This document shows positions 55,401 to 63,286 of a stretch of DNA of 64,000 nucleotides, in pieces (within the stretch, counting starts at the first letter, position 1; each line of letters starts with the position of its first letter). The notes under the pieces are model-generated. The model saw nothing but the letters and a program-made list of their open reading frames with translations. It had not been told where the DNA came from and searched no databases. Source of the stretch: Gluconobacter sp. Gdi (GTDB lineage: Bacteria; Pseudomonadota; Alphaproteobacteria; Acetobacterales; Acetobacteraceae); contig NZ_BLJQ01000008.1 of NCBI RefSeq assembly GCF_014132155.1, forward strand, positions 1-64,000, given 5' to 3'. A program made the position numbers and the translations under genes.

Positions 55401-57936
55401 TCAGATAACCCATATCGAGATGATGCAGCGCACAAAAGTTGTGCAGACTGCTGTACGTCCCTGCAAAGCCTACCATGGACCACAGGAAGCGCCTGAAGCA
55501 CCCCAGCTTGAACTGGCAAACGGATATGGAGGGTTCACGTCAGACGGCAAGGAATATGCTGTTATCATCCGCGGAAAAACCCGGACCCCTGCCCCTTGGA
55601 TCAATGTTGTTTCCAGTCCTCATTTTGGCTTTCAGGTCTCGGCGGAAGGTAGCGGTTACACCTGGGCTGAAAACAGCAAAGAAAATCAGCTAACACCCTG
55701 GTCTAATGATCCGGTCATTAACCCGACTGGCGAGGCCTTTTATCTGTGCGACGAAGAAAGTCGTCAGTTCTGGTCCCCTTTGGCCGCCGTCTGCTCTGAT
55801 GACAATGCTGTCTATGTTTGCCGACACGGGCGCGGATATAGCCGGTTTGATCGTCATGCCAACGAGATTGCCGCGAGCCTGCTGCAATATGTTCCGCTTG
55901 AAGATCCTGTAAAAATTTCCAGACTGAAACTGACCAATACGTCCTCACGGTCCCGCACTTTGAGGGTGACCACCTATACCGAGTGGGTTTTAGGGCAGTC
56001 TCGCAGCACGACGGCACCTTTTGTGTTTACCGAGCAGGATCCTGACACGGGCGCGCTGTTTGTCAGGAACAAGTGGGGCGAGACGTTTGGGGAAAAGATC
56101 GCATTTGCGGATCTGGCCAGTCAGCAGACTTCAAGCACGGATGACAGGCGTACATTCATCGGTCGCAATGGCACTCTTTCTGCCCCGAGAGCCATTGTCC
56201 GTGGAGGCCCGCTTGAGGGTATTGTCGGGGCAGGTATTGACCCCTGTGCTGCATTGCAGACTCTCATTACGCTTGAGCCGGGGGAAAGCACGGAAATTGT
56301 CTTCCTGCTGGGTCAGGGACGAAATGCTGAGCATGCCCGTCAACTGGTTCGGCAGTATAGAACAGAAAATCTGGATATGGTTCTGGATGCAGTTCATCGC
56401 AGATGGGACAAGATCACGGGGGCCGTACAGGTCCACACACCTGATCGCGCCATGGATATCATGCTGAATGGCTGGTTGTTGTATCAGTCCCTGTCCAGCC
56501 GCATCTGGTCACGGGCGGGCTTTTACCAGGCCAGCGGCGCCTATGGGTTCCGGGACCAACTTCAGGATGGGATGTCTCTTGTTCTATCGGCTCCTCAACT
56601 GGTGCGTGAGCATCTTCTTCGGGCTGCATCCAGACAGTTTCCTGAAGGAGACGTCCAACACTGGTGGCTTCCCCAAAAGGGAAATGGTGTTCGGACAAGG
56701 ATTTCTGATGACTGTGCCTGGCTGGCCTACACAGTTGCGCACTACGTTCGCGTGAGTGGTGACACGACTGTTCTGGATGAGGAAATTCCATTTTTGGAGG
56801 CTCCAGTTCTGGCAGATGGAGAGCATGAGCGTTTTCTCCAGCCGGAAGTCACGGACGAAACAGCGTCTCTCTATGCTCACTGCGTTCTTGCGCTCGATCA
56901 CAGCCTGCAAAGAGGCGCGCATGGCCTCCCGCTTATGGGAACCGGCGACTGGAACGACGGGATGAACCGCGTTGGCGAAGCCGGGCGCGGAGAAAGCGTC
57001 TGGCTGGGATGGTTCACGCATGCTGCGCTGTCCGCATTTCTTCCACTGGCCCGAGCTCGGCAGGATACTGAGCACGTCACGAAGTGGACACGGATCATGG
57101 CAGAACTTGAGAGTGCGCTGGAGGCAGCGTGGGACGGCTCCTGGTATCGGCGCGCCTATTTTGACGACGGTAGCCCTCTAGGTAGTCATGCAAACAGCGA
57201 GGGGCGAATTGATGCCATTGCTCAGTCCTGGGCAGTAATTTCAGCGGCCGGATCTCCCGCGAGAGCCCGACAGGCCATGCGGGCCGTTCAGGAGCAGCTT
57301 GTTGATCTGGACAAGGAGATCATCATGGTCTTGACACCTCCCTTCAATACGTCAGAGCCTGATCCGGGTTATATTCGGGGTTATCCGCCAGGTATCCGGG
57401 AGAATGGCGGTCAGTACACGCATGCTGCTCTCTGGACGGTTATGGCGACTGCCCTTCTAGGGGACGGCGATGCGGCACACGAGATGTTTGCTACGCTCAA
57501 TCCCGTTCACCATTCCAGGGATCAAGCGGCAGCGGATCGCTACAAGGTCGAACCATATGCCGTGGTGGCAGACGTGTATTCCTCTGACCCGCATGTCGGT
57601 CGTGGGGGATGGTCTTGGTACACCGGGTCAGCAGGATGGATGCAACGGGTTGGGGTGGAGACGTTGCTGGGAGTTCAGATCGAAGGAGATCGGTTGTCAC
57701 TTAAGCCGCACATCCCCTCGTCCTGGCCGTCATACACAGTCCAGCTGCGCTGGAAGACGTCGGACTATCATATCCAGATAGAAAACCCTGACCATGTCTG
57801 CCAGGGAGATCTCTTTATGCTGGTCGATGGGGAGCCAACTGCATTCACACAGCCATTCTACATGCAAGATGATGGGCTTATGCACAATTTAAATTTCGTG
57901 CTCAGAAGATCGGCAGCTCTTATTCCAGAGGGTTAA
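49417..57936 (+). CDS. ndvB: Cyclic beta-1,2-glucan synthase (NdvB/Cgs type)
   Basis: 2839 residues from ATG 49417 (AAAGGA upstream), close to the roughly 2800-2870 of NdvB/Cgs. Order: N-terminal helical region; membrane segments (about 400-480, VTLLTLLLLSAFLSFMSG); GT84 glycosyltransferase with VDSDTRLP (about 623-630), GSFAGKGIYEID, LSHDLFEG and RLNRWVRGDWQ; more membrane segments (about 820-985); a glycoamylase-like domain (about 1100-1540, YSDFGVPGLGMKRGLAQN); tandem beta-sandwich repeats; and a C-terminal GH94 phosphorylase-like domain with GTGDWNDGMNRVG (about residue 2507). It initiates, elongates and cyclises glucan that acts in periplasmic osmoadaptation and host interaction. No NdvA exporter gene is nearby. 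Confidence 0.92.
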   Translation: MAIFSRKTAANSFRFHDGRIIRSDLFSGDRLLQHAQSLAENHENIVVATHDNILPGRLDENAKVLLESNIILSQASERGEQITPAGGWLIDNYYLMDAQIQAIKFDLPSRYYKDLPELSLGPFSGLPRVFEIAWALVAHTDSHIEPKTICQFLGAYQKNRPLLIRELWAIPTQIRIVLIENLRRVADKICQNLKERKQADNLANMLFLDVQASNAKILKSLSKINTEILSPAFLVQFAHRLKGRDPQKDPAFLWLEGILQEKGTDLDQIVHEELQEQSSLNATIRNIITSMRLTTMLDWNSIVEKISAVSQILYRHAGFAEMDAATRNLYSKAVEALAKGSNYTECEIAQKVTSLAAMAKEEKNFDPRRSDPGYYLLAEGRPWLEAQLKFHAPLRVQVGQACRKLGITGYSLGVTLLTLLLLSAFLSFMSGNLSGHAALILIILGFIPATDAVVAGVNRFLMWAIRVSELPALELKEGVSAHLRTMVVVPTLLTKRSSIVEMVNRLEKHYLSSRDGEIYFALLTDWTDSPIESRKGDQDLLDVVTREIARLNQTYEAGPAGTRFLLLHRRRVWSASEEKWIGWERKRGKLHELNRLLRGATDTSFLTLSGQSIPQDVRYIVTVDSDTRLPHEVVRRLVGKIAHPLNNARFDPEEGRVTEGYAVLQPRVTPSLPEARQSTLFQRVFSSPNGIEPYTAAVSDLYQDMFAEGSFAGKGIYEIDTFEAALAGRVPDGTLLSHDLFEGVFARAGLVTDIEVIEEYPTDYLVSVARLNRWVRGDWQLLPWIFSWMGYFPTIRIKTRPLTGIARWKMLDNLRRSLSAPMAVSALFAGWFLGLHNAVVWSLCIVSTLAIPASLPLLVDIIRRRRGETFRSYFSLLTVDLKRTALTTALCFAFLADQACLMGDAITRTLGRVFVTRKHLLQWVTAAQAAEAPREEMQGYCRQMSGAVLTAFLAVGVMFVAAPWVWIVILPFALAWSLSPAIAWKVSQYRPSARRLEATEAETIFMRMQARRTWRYFETFVSDADHMLPPDNFQETPAPLVAHRTSPTNMGLYLLAIVAACDFGWIGVADATSRLRATLDTMLKLPRFRGHFYNWYSTTDLSPLPPIYVSTVDSGNLAGHLITLAGACEEWIQKGRKSDTWREGVQDALNLALEEATSGSGTFRSSEIAQLVETLLQNMKEGHASQITVAYRVQMLVSQAEELAHLLQRRAMAGSAGKGSSVTGAENLLFWLHAAQTCIQSERKDLENNPLLHDELRKIAQIARTMALEMEFGFLRNSDRKLLSIGFVVNEGTLDNNCYDLLASEARLAVFFAIAKGDIPAWEWFRLGRPLAAVAHGEALVSWSGSMFEYLMPSLIMAAPFDSLLEETSRQIVRRQIEYGQFCGVPWGISESAYNARDLDYNYQYSDFGVPGLGMKRGLAQNLVIAPYATALATMVDARLATENFRVLQAAGAQGTYGFYEALDYTKARLQPNQTVAIIHSYMAHHQGMSILAIADTVLKGLMRSRFHAEPIIGAAELLLQERAPTGGAITTPLKEEEFAPAALTVQVQSGGRHLRTADTSAPVTHLLSNGRYSVMLTAAGSGYSKWGEQAVTRWRQDPTLDNLGNYIYLQSPGNNHFWTAGLQPSGAEAESYDIEFREDRATYTRQDNKLTTTMEVLVSAEDDAELRRVSLRNSGTSTVEVNVTSYVELALCPPGMDISHPAFAKMFVQTEYLPSSRAIIATRRKRNPSDAEIWAAHLIVGGNTLSIETDRSRFIGRGRDLRAPIAVIQEGPLSGSTGTVLDPIFSARCKLTIPARSTRHVSFWTIVASTREALMQSIERHQSEADLDRALTLAWTHAQVHLRHLDIQPVQADLFQQLGGYLLFPGPTLRSSAVRIKRGAGKQADLWGQGVSGDLPILLLVITENEDFDLARTLLTAHDYLNFKGLAFDLVILNDHPTSYAQDLQHALEALVRSSGQTGTVRLLRGSLMSETVRELLFSVAYVVLTGKGGNLQHQITHIEMMQRTKVVQTAVRPCKAYHGPQEAPEAPQLELANGYGGFTSDGKEYAVIIRGKTRTPAPWINVVSSPHFGFQVSAEGSGYTWAENSKENQLTPWSNDPVINPTGEAFYLCDEESRQFWSPLAAVCSDDNAVYVCRHGRGYSRFDRHANEIAASLLQYVPLEDPVKISRLKLTNTSSRSRTLRVTTYTEWVLGQSRSTTAPFVFTEQDPDTGALFVRNKWGETFGEKIAFADLASQQTSSTDDRRTFIGRNGTLSAPRAIVRGGPLEGIVGAGIDPCAALQTLITLEPGESTEIVFLLGQGRNAEHARQLVRQYRTENLDMVLDAVHRRWDKITGAVQVHTPDRAMDIMLNGWLLYQSLSSRIWSRAGFYQASGAYGFRDQLQDGMSLVLSAPQLVREHLLRAASRQFPEGDVQHWWLPQKGNGVRTRISDDCAWLAYTVAHYVRVSGDTTVLDEEIPFLEAPVLADGEHERFLQPEVTDETASLYAHCVLALDHSLQRGAHGLPLMGTGDWNDGMNRVGEAGRGESVWLGWFTHAALSAFLPLARARQDTEHVTKWTRIMAELESALEAAWDGSWYRRAYFDDGSPLGSHANSEGRIDAIAQSWAVISAAGSPARARQAMRAVQEQLVDLDKEIIMVLTPPFNTSEPDPGYIRGYPPGIRENGGQYTHAALWTVMATALLGDGDAAHEMFATLNPVHHSRDQAAADRYKVEPYAVVADVYSSDPHVGRGGWSWYTGSAGWMQRVGVETLLGVQIEGDRLSLKPHIPSSWPSYTVQLRWKTSDYHIQIENPDHVCQGDLFMLVDGEPTAFTQPFYMQDDGLMHNLNFVLRRSAALIPEG

Positions 57937-57964
57937 GAGCGTGGCGTGACTCAATCGTTTTCTT

Positions 57965-57988
57965 CCCTGAGCCTAATAAGGCTCAGGG
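57965..57988 (+). terminator. Hairpin after the glucan synthase gene
   Basis: 9-bp perfect stem (CCCTGAGCC, 57965-57973, with GGCTCAGGG, 57980-57988), 6-nt loop, 28 bp after the stop. No T-tract follows, so it may end transcripts with Rho or protect the 3' end. Confidence 0.5.
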
Positions 57989-58120
57989 CGACCAATCGGA
58001 CGGAAAAGGGATCAACTCCTGCATTCCAGGACGCAAACCCCGCCACCTCAGCCGCCTTGAGGTCATGTTCGAATGTCGCAGAGGTTGGTAGCGTATCACC
58101 ACACGCTATGACAGATGCCT

Positions 58121-58205
58121 GGCCGTCTTTTTAACGTGATCTGAACTCTTATCGTGCTGAGCCATTGAATGATCTTACCACTGGAGGCGATCATGTCTTT
58201 CCACA
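58121..58205 (+). repeat. Duplicated leader and start region, copy 2
   Basis: Gap-free counterpart of 39861-39945, with CTGAACTCTT at 58141-58150, GCCATTGA at 58161-58168, GGAGGCGA at 58183-58190 and CATGTCTTT spanning the start codon. Confidence 0.7.
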
Positions 58206-58417
58206 GCAGCACTCTTCCTAAAAATCCGACAAAAGCTCCTGGTTCTCCTGATGAGCGGGAGCCGTTTGATCCGTATCCCGACAAAAGCCCGATTACGGAT
58301 GAGCCCCCGGAAGAAGAAAAGCCCGGCAAAAGGTATCCGCCCGAGAAAGGCTCCCCCGATCCGAAGCCCGACCAGCCACCAGTTCTTCCTGATGCGCCTG
58401 AAAATCCAACCAATTAA
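58193..58417 (+). CDS. Proline-rich small protein
   Basis: 74 residues from ATG 58193, with GGAGG 8 bases upstream; an earlier in-frame ATG lies within the leader. It is hydrophilic and probably disordered, about a quarter Pro, with many Asp, Glu and Lys (EPFDPYPDKSP; PDPKPDQPPVLPDAPENP). There is no signal or membrane segment. Its leader and first codons (MSF) resemble those of the glycosyltransferase gene at 39933. No family known to me; stress-related small proteins often look like this, but that is only an analogy. Confidence 0.6.
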   Translation: MSFHSSTLPKNPTKAPGSPDEREPFDPYPDKSPITDEPPEEEKPGKRYPPEKGSPDPKPDQPPVLPDAPENPTN

Positions 58418-58739
58418 GGTTTAGGCTTTCCCGGTAACAGAAGATGAGCGACCCGTGCTTGCTTCCCTAAAGCTATAGCAGGGCTTTGGGGGGCATCTTC
58501 CGCGTTGGGCAGATCATCATTGTCTGGACGTCTCGCAGTTCAATCCAAACCGTGGGTTAACTCTTCATCCTTAGAACGAACGTCCAGACTTGCAAGGTTT
58601 CGCTCAAGTGCGCGAAAGCTATCTTGCAACAAACATACCATTCGACGCCCATGGTCCTTTGTTCTGAATCAAAAGACGGGAAGTATGCCTGCGTGCAGAT
58701 ATCTGGGCGGGCTAGTGTTGAAATAGGCTAGGCCAATTT
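58418..58739. other. 322-bp stretch without a recognisable gene
   Basis: Only short frames are seen. One minus-strand frame near 58550-58660 (VCLLQDSFRALERNLASLDV) looks faintly coding but is only 33 codons with a poor start. No strong hairpin with a T-tract. Confidence 0.4.
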
Positions 58740-59345
58740 TTACGCGGCCATTTCGAGAGATGCATCTGCACAGGCGCTGGCTTCGTCAAGAGTGAGCAAA
58801 AGTCTGACACGCTCGTTGATAGGACGATCTGAGAGAGGGGGTGAGCGATGGAGAATTTTCTCTGCTTTGTCCCACCCAGGAAAGTGCTTTCCTTTGAGAA
58901 AAACAAGGGCACCTGTGGGCGCCTGATGCACGGTTGATCCGTTGTCAGTTTTCCATTGCACACCAGGGCCAACATAGGTTCGAAGCAAACGCAGATCGAC
59001 GCAGTCAACGTGGAATTTCCGACAACTATCTGTTGTGATCTTTTCCAGTCGTACACGTAGCGCCTGGTGTCCGGAAATATCCCTGTAAAGTGCGGCTATT
59101 TCCAAAATATCCGTCAGGAGTGGCTGTGTGCGTTCTGAAAATGCGCTCTGCAGCTGCTTTTCCAGATCGGGTAGGTAACCTCGCCTTGTCAGAGATTGAG
59201 CTCCCACCGTCAGATAATCTTTTGTCGCCTGGGTTAGTGATGAAGACATATCGCACGGATGAAGACCAATGCTGCTGTGAGGAAGCAGGATGTTTCTGAA
59301 CGACGATTGATGCTCCAGACGGCAGCGGGTGGGACATGACGGCAT
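58740..59345 (-). CDS. DUF1826-family protein
   Basis: 201 residues. The C-terminal two thirds match DUF1826: [20 protein letters not shown], then [15 protein letters not shown]. The first 32 residues are doubtful, and translation may start at an internal ATG near 59249. DUF1826 genes are often paired with COG0523 GTPases in zinc-starvation regulons, exactly as here, with a Zur-like palindrome 23 bp upstream of the first ATG. The biochemical role is unknown; a helper in zinc handling is inferred from this pairing. Confidence 0.72.
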   Translation of the reverse strand: MPSCPTRCRLEHQSSFRNILLPHSSIGLHPCDMSSSLTQATKDYLTVGAQSLTRRGYLPDLEKQLQSAFSERTQPLLTDILEIAALYRDISGHQALRVRLEKITTDSCRKFHVDCVDLRLLRTYVGPGVQWKTDNGSTVHQAPTGALVFLKGKHFPGWDKAEKILHRSPPLSDRPINERVRLLLTLDEASACADASLEMAA

Positions 59346-59367
59346 GGAAAAGCTTATCCTTGCTATT

Positions 59368-59385
59368 GATATGTTATAACATAAC
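59368..59385. promoter_or_regulatory. Zur-like operator
   Basis: Contains the perfect 14-bp palindrome TATGTTATAACATA (59370-59383) within GATATGTTATAACATAAC, matching the alphaproteobacterial Zur-box pattern. It lies between the divergent DUF1826 (23 bp) and COG0523 GTPase (50 bp) genes, so zinc-bound Zur would repress both. Confidence 0.78.
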
Positions 59386-59434
59386 TATTATTTGCAAAAG
59401 CAGCAACTTTTCCTCCTCTTCAAGGGCTTACTTT

Positions 59435-60637
59435 ATGTCGGATTTCCGATTGCCTGTGACTGTTCTCTCCGGCTTTCTGGGGGCTGGCAAGACAACGCTT
59501 CTCAACCATGTTCTCAACAATCGCGAGAGCCTGAAAGTGGCGGTCATCGTCAATGATATGAGTGACGTGAACATTGATGCCGAACTGATCCGTAATGGCG
59601 GGAGCAATCTGTCCCGGACCAACGAGAAGCTCGTGGAAATGACGAATGGATGCATCTGCTGCACGTTGCGGGACGATCTTCTGACCGAAGTGACGCGACT
59701 GGCAGAAGAAAAAAGGTTTGATTACCTTCTGATTGAGTCAACGGGCATCGCAGAACCCCTGCCCGTCGCGGCCACTTTTGAATTCCGTGATGAAGAAGGC
59801 CGGAGTTTGAGCGACGTCGCTCGGCTCGATACGATGGTGACAGTTGTGGATGCCGTGAACCTGCTGAAGGATTATGGATCAAGCGATTTTCTTCGTGATC
59901 GGGGCGAGGTTGCCGGAGAGGAAGACGAACGTGCGCTCGTAGATCTTTTTGTGGATCAAATCGAATTCGCGGATGTCATTGTTCTTAATAAAATCGATAC
60001 GGCAACTGCTGAGCAGGCAGACGCTGCACGGTTGATCATCCGATCCCTCAATGCGGACGCGAACGTGATTGAAACGAGCCAGAGCAAAGTTTCTTTAAAC
60101 CAGGTTCTGAATACGGGGCGCTTTGATTTCGAGCGTGCACACCAGAACCCCTTGTGGTTCAAAGAGTTGTACGGGCATGCTGAACATCGTCCCGAAACGG
60201 AAGAATACGGAATTTCCAGTTTTGTCTACCGTGCCCATCGGCCTTTCAGACCTGAAGCGTTTGCAGACTTCATCGAGCAGTCATGGCATGGGGTGGTGCG
60301 GGTAAAAGGTTATTTCTGGCTTGCAACCCGCCCGGATTGGGTCGGAGATCTGAGTATTGCGGGTGCATTGGCGCGTCATCAGGCGGCTGGGCGTTGGTGG
60401 GCGAGTGTTCCGCATGACAACTGGCCTGATGATGAAGGCTGGCGAGCGACACTGGCCAAATACTGGGACGATATTTATGGCGATCGCCGGCAGGAACTGG
60501 TCTTTATTGGTGCTGGCATGGACGAGGTTGCAATTCGTACCGCACTAGACGATTGCCTTGTCCTACCGTCACAGGACGAAATTTTCATGCCGTGGCACTA
60601 TGATCATCTTCCTGATCCATTTCCTTTGTGGTCCTGA
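59435..60637 (+). CDS. COG0523 (CobW-like) zinc-responsive GTPase
   Basis: 400 residues from ATG 59435; an earlier in-frame start would run through the Zur box. P-loop GFLGAGKT (13-20), the metal-binding CxCC motif ([12 protein letters not shown]73-C76), [12 protein letters not shown] and the G4 motif in IVLNKID. The C-terminal CobW_C domain includes [16 protein letters not shown]. Family members such as ZigA insert or deliver zinc to client proteins under zinc starvation. Control by the Zur-like box supports this role over cobalamin synthesis. Confidence 0.9.
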   Translation: MSDFRLPVTVLSGFLGAGKTTLLNHVLNNRESLKVAVIVNDMSDVNIDAELIRNGGSNLSRTNEKLVEMTNGCICCTLRDDLLTEVTRLAEEKRFDYLLIESTGIAEPLPVAATFEFRDEEGRSLSDVARLDTMVTVVDAVNLLKDYGSSDFLRDRGEVAGEEDERALVDLFVDQIEFADVIVLNKIDTATAEQADAARLIIRSLNADANVIETSQSKVSLNQVLNTGRFDFERAHQNPLWFKELYGHAEHRPETEEYGISSFVYRAHRPFRPEAFADFIEQSWHGVVRVKGYFWLATRPDWVGDLSIAGALARHQAAGRWWASVPHDNWPDDEGWRATLAKYWDDIYGDRRQELVFIGAGMDEVAIRTALDDCLVLPSQDEIFMPWHYDHLPDPFPLWS

Positions 60638-60659
60638 TTTTCAGCTGTTTTGTCTCATA

Positions 60660-60697
60660 TACCAGATGGAACGGTAAAATAACCGTTCCATCTGGTA
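60660..60697. terminator. Long hairpin between convergent genes
   Basis: Perfect 16-bp stem (60660-60675 with 60682-60697; core ACCAGATGGAACGGT) and a 6-nt loop. It lies between the convergent GTPase and TonB receptor genes and probably stops transcription from both sides. No T-tract on either side. Confidence 0.65.
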
Positions 60698-60733
60698 CAA
60701 AGCTCAGCCCCTCTTCTTCAGAGCCGGATGATC

Positions 60734-63076
60734 TCAGAAATCTGATGAGATAGTCCCTGTCATCGAAAACCTTGGAAGAACATAGAAAGACGCGCCGTTG
60801 CTGCCTGCCAGGGTACTTCCATCGAGCAGGGTCACGTTATGGTAGTTATTGGTAATGCCGGTTGTCCCAACCCGAATGATTGATCCTGTCAGGTTAGAGA
60901 AATTCAGACGGAACGTAGGGGTTCTCAGGAAATAGAGCGGTTTAAAATGATACCCAAGCGCAAGGGTATTGGTAACAAACCCTGGCATTCGCTGATCGCC
61001 CACAAGTGTTACTGACTGAGGGCCGGTATAGTGAAGGCTGAAGTTTCCAAAAAATCCTGCATTGCTGTAGGTCAGTCCAAAATTTGCAAGAACGCGTGGT
61101 GTGAGAATGGACTGTTTTCCCTTAGTGGGAAGATATGTGTCTCCATAGGGAATATTTGAGTCAAAAGTACCATGCAGGTACTCCACTGACGCGTACGGGC
61201 TGAAATGATGGAAATCCCTTCCCGCAATCATGGCATCAAATCCGCGGATCGTCTGGTTCCCTGCATTGGAAACTGCGTAAGCGGTATTGGGCAGATAGGT
61301 GGTGAGAAGACGGTTGGTGATATTGGAATTGAATGCCGAAATATCGAACGTCAGATACCGGTTGTTATAGCGATATCCAATCTGTTCTGTGATGGAATAC
61401 TGGTTTTTGGGGAGTGATGTTGAACCTGAGAGCTGTGAGGGGGATGGCTGGCGGAAATCACCTTCTGCATTCATGTAAACCTGACTGTGAGAGTCAATTT
61501 TATATGAGATAGAAAGATGCGGAAGCGGCGCGGTTGAATTCGCTCCGATCGTAAACTTGCTGAGCCCGGAAGCTCGATCCCAATAGTTGGACATGATATA
61601 TTTGAAGCCACCGTTTATGGTCAGGCGATCATTGAAATATTTGGCGGTATCTTCGATAAAGAAAGAATTCAGCTCGTAGCCGGCATCGTACCTGTAAATT
61701 GCTTCCTGACCATCTGCTGTATAGAGTTTATAGGCATTGTCATTTGTTTTGGCATTCCGTCCGCTAGATTGTGTTGCCATGGTCGGAAAGAAATAGTCGA
61801 CGGCGTTGTTCTCATACCAGTATCCGAAAGACAGATGGTTATGACGATCAATGTCGTAACCCAGTTTGGCGACAAGCCCGACTTGCGGGGACCAGTGCTG
61901 CGCCCAGTATGTGCTCAACGGTGTAGAAGGGTCAGCTTTCTGCCCGTTTCCATAGAAATATGTGGCACCAGTCGATGCTGGCGTGCCCGCGGTTGAACCG
62001 TCCCAGCCGAAGCCTGTCGCAAAATAGGGAGAAAGGTCAAAAGTCAGGCGTTTGTTGATAACGATATGGGCTTGTGTTGTGACAAAAAACTGGTTCCAGG
62101 AGTCAATATTGCCTTGCCAGTAATTTCCGGCGGACGTGGAGTTTCTATCCCAGACATTAGTGCGATTATATCCCTGCCCTGTATGCTTGTAATTATAAAA
62201 TGTTTGAGCATCTGGATAGGCGTCAATCGTGAACATGGAATTGTTCCATGAGCCGAAGAATTTCACAGTGGATCCATTGGTAAATTCTTTAAAAACTCCA
62301 ACGTCCACATGTGTTCGGCGGTTTGTACCTGCACCCATCCATTGTCTCGAATGAGTATTTGAGACTGAGATGTAAGACCGAATACCGGAATTGCCAATTT
62401 CTCCGGATTCCAGCCGGACGAATTCCCGTGACATGTTGTTTGTGCCGTAAGAAAAATCCATGCTTCCCCCGGCTTTTTTGCCGGGTGTCCGTGTGCGCTC
62501 GTCCAGCGTGCCCGCAGTTGCATTGGATGCGGGCGCATCAATAGGAGAGCTCCCAGGGGTCATGGTGACGGTTTCGATGTTCTCTGCATCAACGTTCTGT
62601 TGAAGGTAAGCGGCAAGAGATGCAGGAGCCCCATCCAAAAGCAAAGCCGTATCGGCATCAGTAAAACCGCGCATATACAGTGCACCGCCTTTGATGCCAG
62701 ACGTATCTGGCATGGCAATGCTGACACTCGGAAGATTTTGGACAACATCAAGGCCGGTCGATGTCGGGCTTCTCATCTCGATATATTGGCGCCCAACAGA
62801 CTGGACTGCATACGGTGCGGTTTCGACCCGCATCATCCCTCCCCCAGAGTTGCGCGCGCTTCTCGATCCACGAACCCCGACGCTTTCCTCGCTGGATGCC
62901 ATCATGGATGTTCTGCGGGAACGTGGCTTTGTCGGGGTGCCCGGGGCCGCACGATGAGATGGCGTCACATGACGGAGATGATGGGATGGGGCCGCGCTGG
63001 AAAGCCCAGTTTCTGCAGAGAGGATTATGGAACTCAAAATAGTACCGAGGAACAGACGAGAAGCCAGTGTCTTCAC
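60734..63076 (-). CDS. TonB-dependent outer-membrane receptor
   Basis: 780 residues from a GTG codon with CGGAGA 7 bases upstream. A signal peptide (LFLGTILSSIILSAETGLSSA) precedes the plug (about 85-205: YAVQSVGRQYIEMRSPTSTG, GALYMRGFTDADTALLLDGA) and the barrel, which ends in SDF. The length suits receptors for metal chelates or small organics. It converges on the Zur-linked GTPase gene, so a zinc-chelate ligand is tempting, but no Zur-like box was seen upstream of its own start at 63077-63200. The ligand is unknown. Confidence 0.87.
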   Translation of the reverse strand: MKTLASRLFLGTILSSIILSAETGLSSAAPSHHLRHVTPSHRAAPGTPTKPRSRRTSMMASSEESVGVRGSRSARNSGGGMMRVETAPYAVQSVGRQYIEMRSPTSTGLDVVQNLPSVSIAMPDTSGIKGGALYMRGFTDADTALLLDGAPASLAAYLQQNVDAENIETVTMTPGSSPIDAPASNATAGTLDERTRTPGKKAGGSMDFSYGTNNMSREFVRLESGEIGNSGIRSYISVSNTHSRQWMGAGTNRRTHVDVGVFKEFTNGSTVKFFGSWNNSMFTIDAYPDAQTFYNYKHTGQGYNRTNVWDRNSTSAGNYWQGNIDSWNQFFVTTQAHIVINKRLTFDLSPYFATGFGWDGSTAGTPASTGATYFYGNGQKADPSTPLSTYWAQHWSPQVGLVAKLGYDIDRHNHLSFGYWYENNAVDYFFPTMATQSSGRNAKTNDNAYKLYTADGQEAIYRYDAGYELNSFFIEDTAKYFNDRLTINGGFKYIMSNYWDRASGLSKFTIGANSTAPLPHLSISYKIDSHSQVYMNAEGDFRQPSPSQLSGSTSLPKNQYSITEQIGYRYNNRYLTFDISAFNSNITNRLLTTYLPNTAYAVSNAGNQTIRGFDAMIAGRDFHHFSPYASVEYLHGTFDSNIPYGDTYLPTKGKQSILTPRVLANFGLTYSNAGFFGNFSLHYTGPQSVTLVGDQRMPGFVTNTLALGYHFKPLYFLRTPTFRLNFSNLTGSIIRVGTTGITNNYHNVTLLDGSTLAGSNGASFYVLPRFSMTGTISSDF

Positions 63077-63213
63077 TTTTTTTCTCCGAAAGCTCAGTTG
63101 GTGAAACTGAATAATAGCTACTCAAACACATTTCGGAACAATAATGAAATAATAAATAAAGTTTATTCGAAAATATGGTATTTACACAATGTAGAGATAT
63201 TTTAACGGTTTTT

Positions 63214-63241
63214 AGCCGAATGATGAACCCCCCATTCGGCT
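63214..63241. repeat. 9-bp inverted repeat
   Basis: AGCCGAATG (63214-63222) and CATTCGGCT (63233-63241) with a 10-nt loop, in the gap between the aminotransferase stop and the receptor start. TTTCC follows on the + strand, but no + strand gene ends here. It may stop the aminotransferase transcript. Confidence 0.4.
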
Positions 63242-63286
63242 TTCCTAGAGTGTATTTACTTGGGATTCAGGGGTTTGAATGAATAT

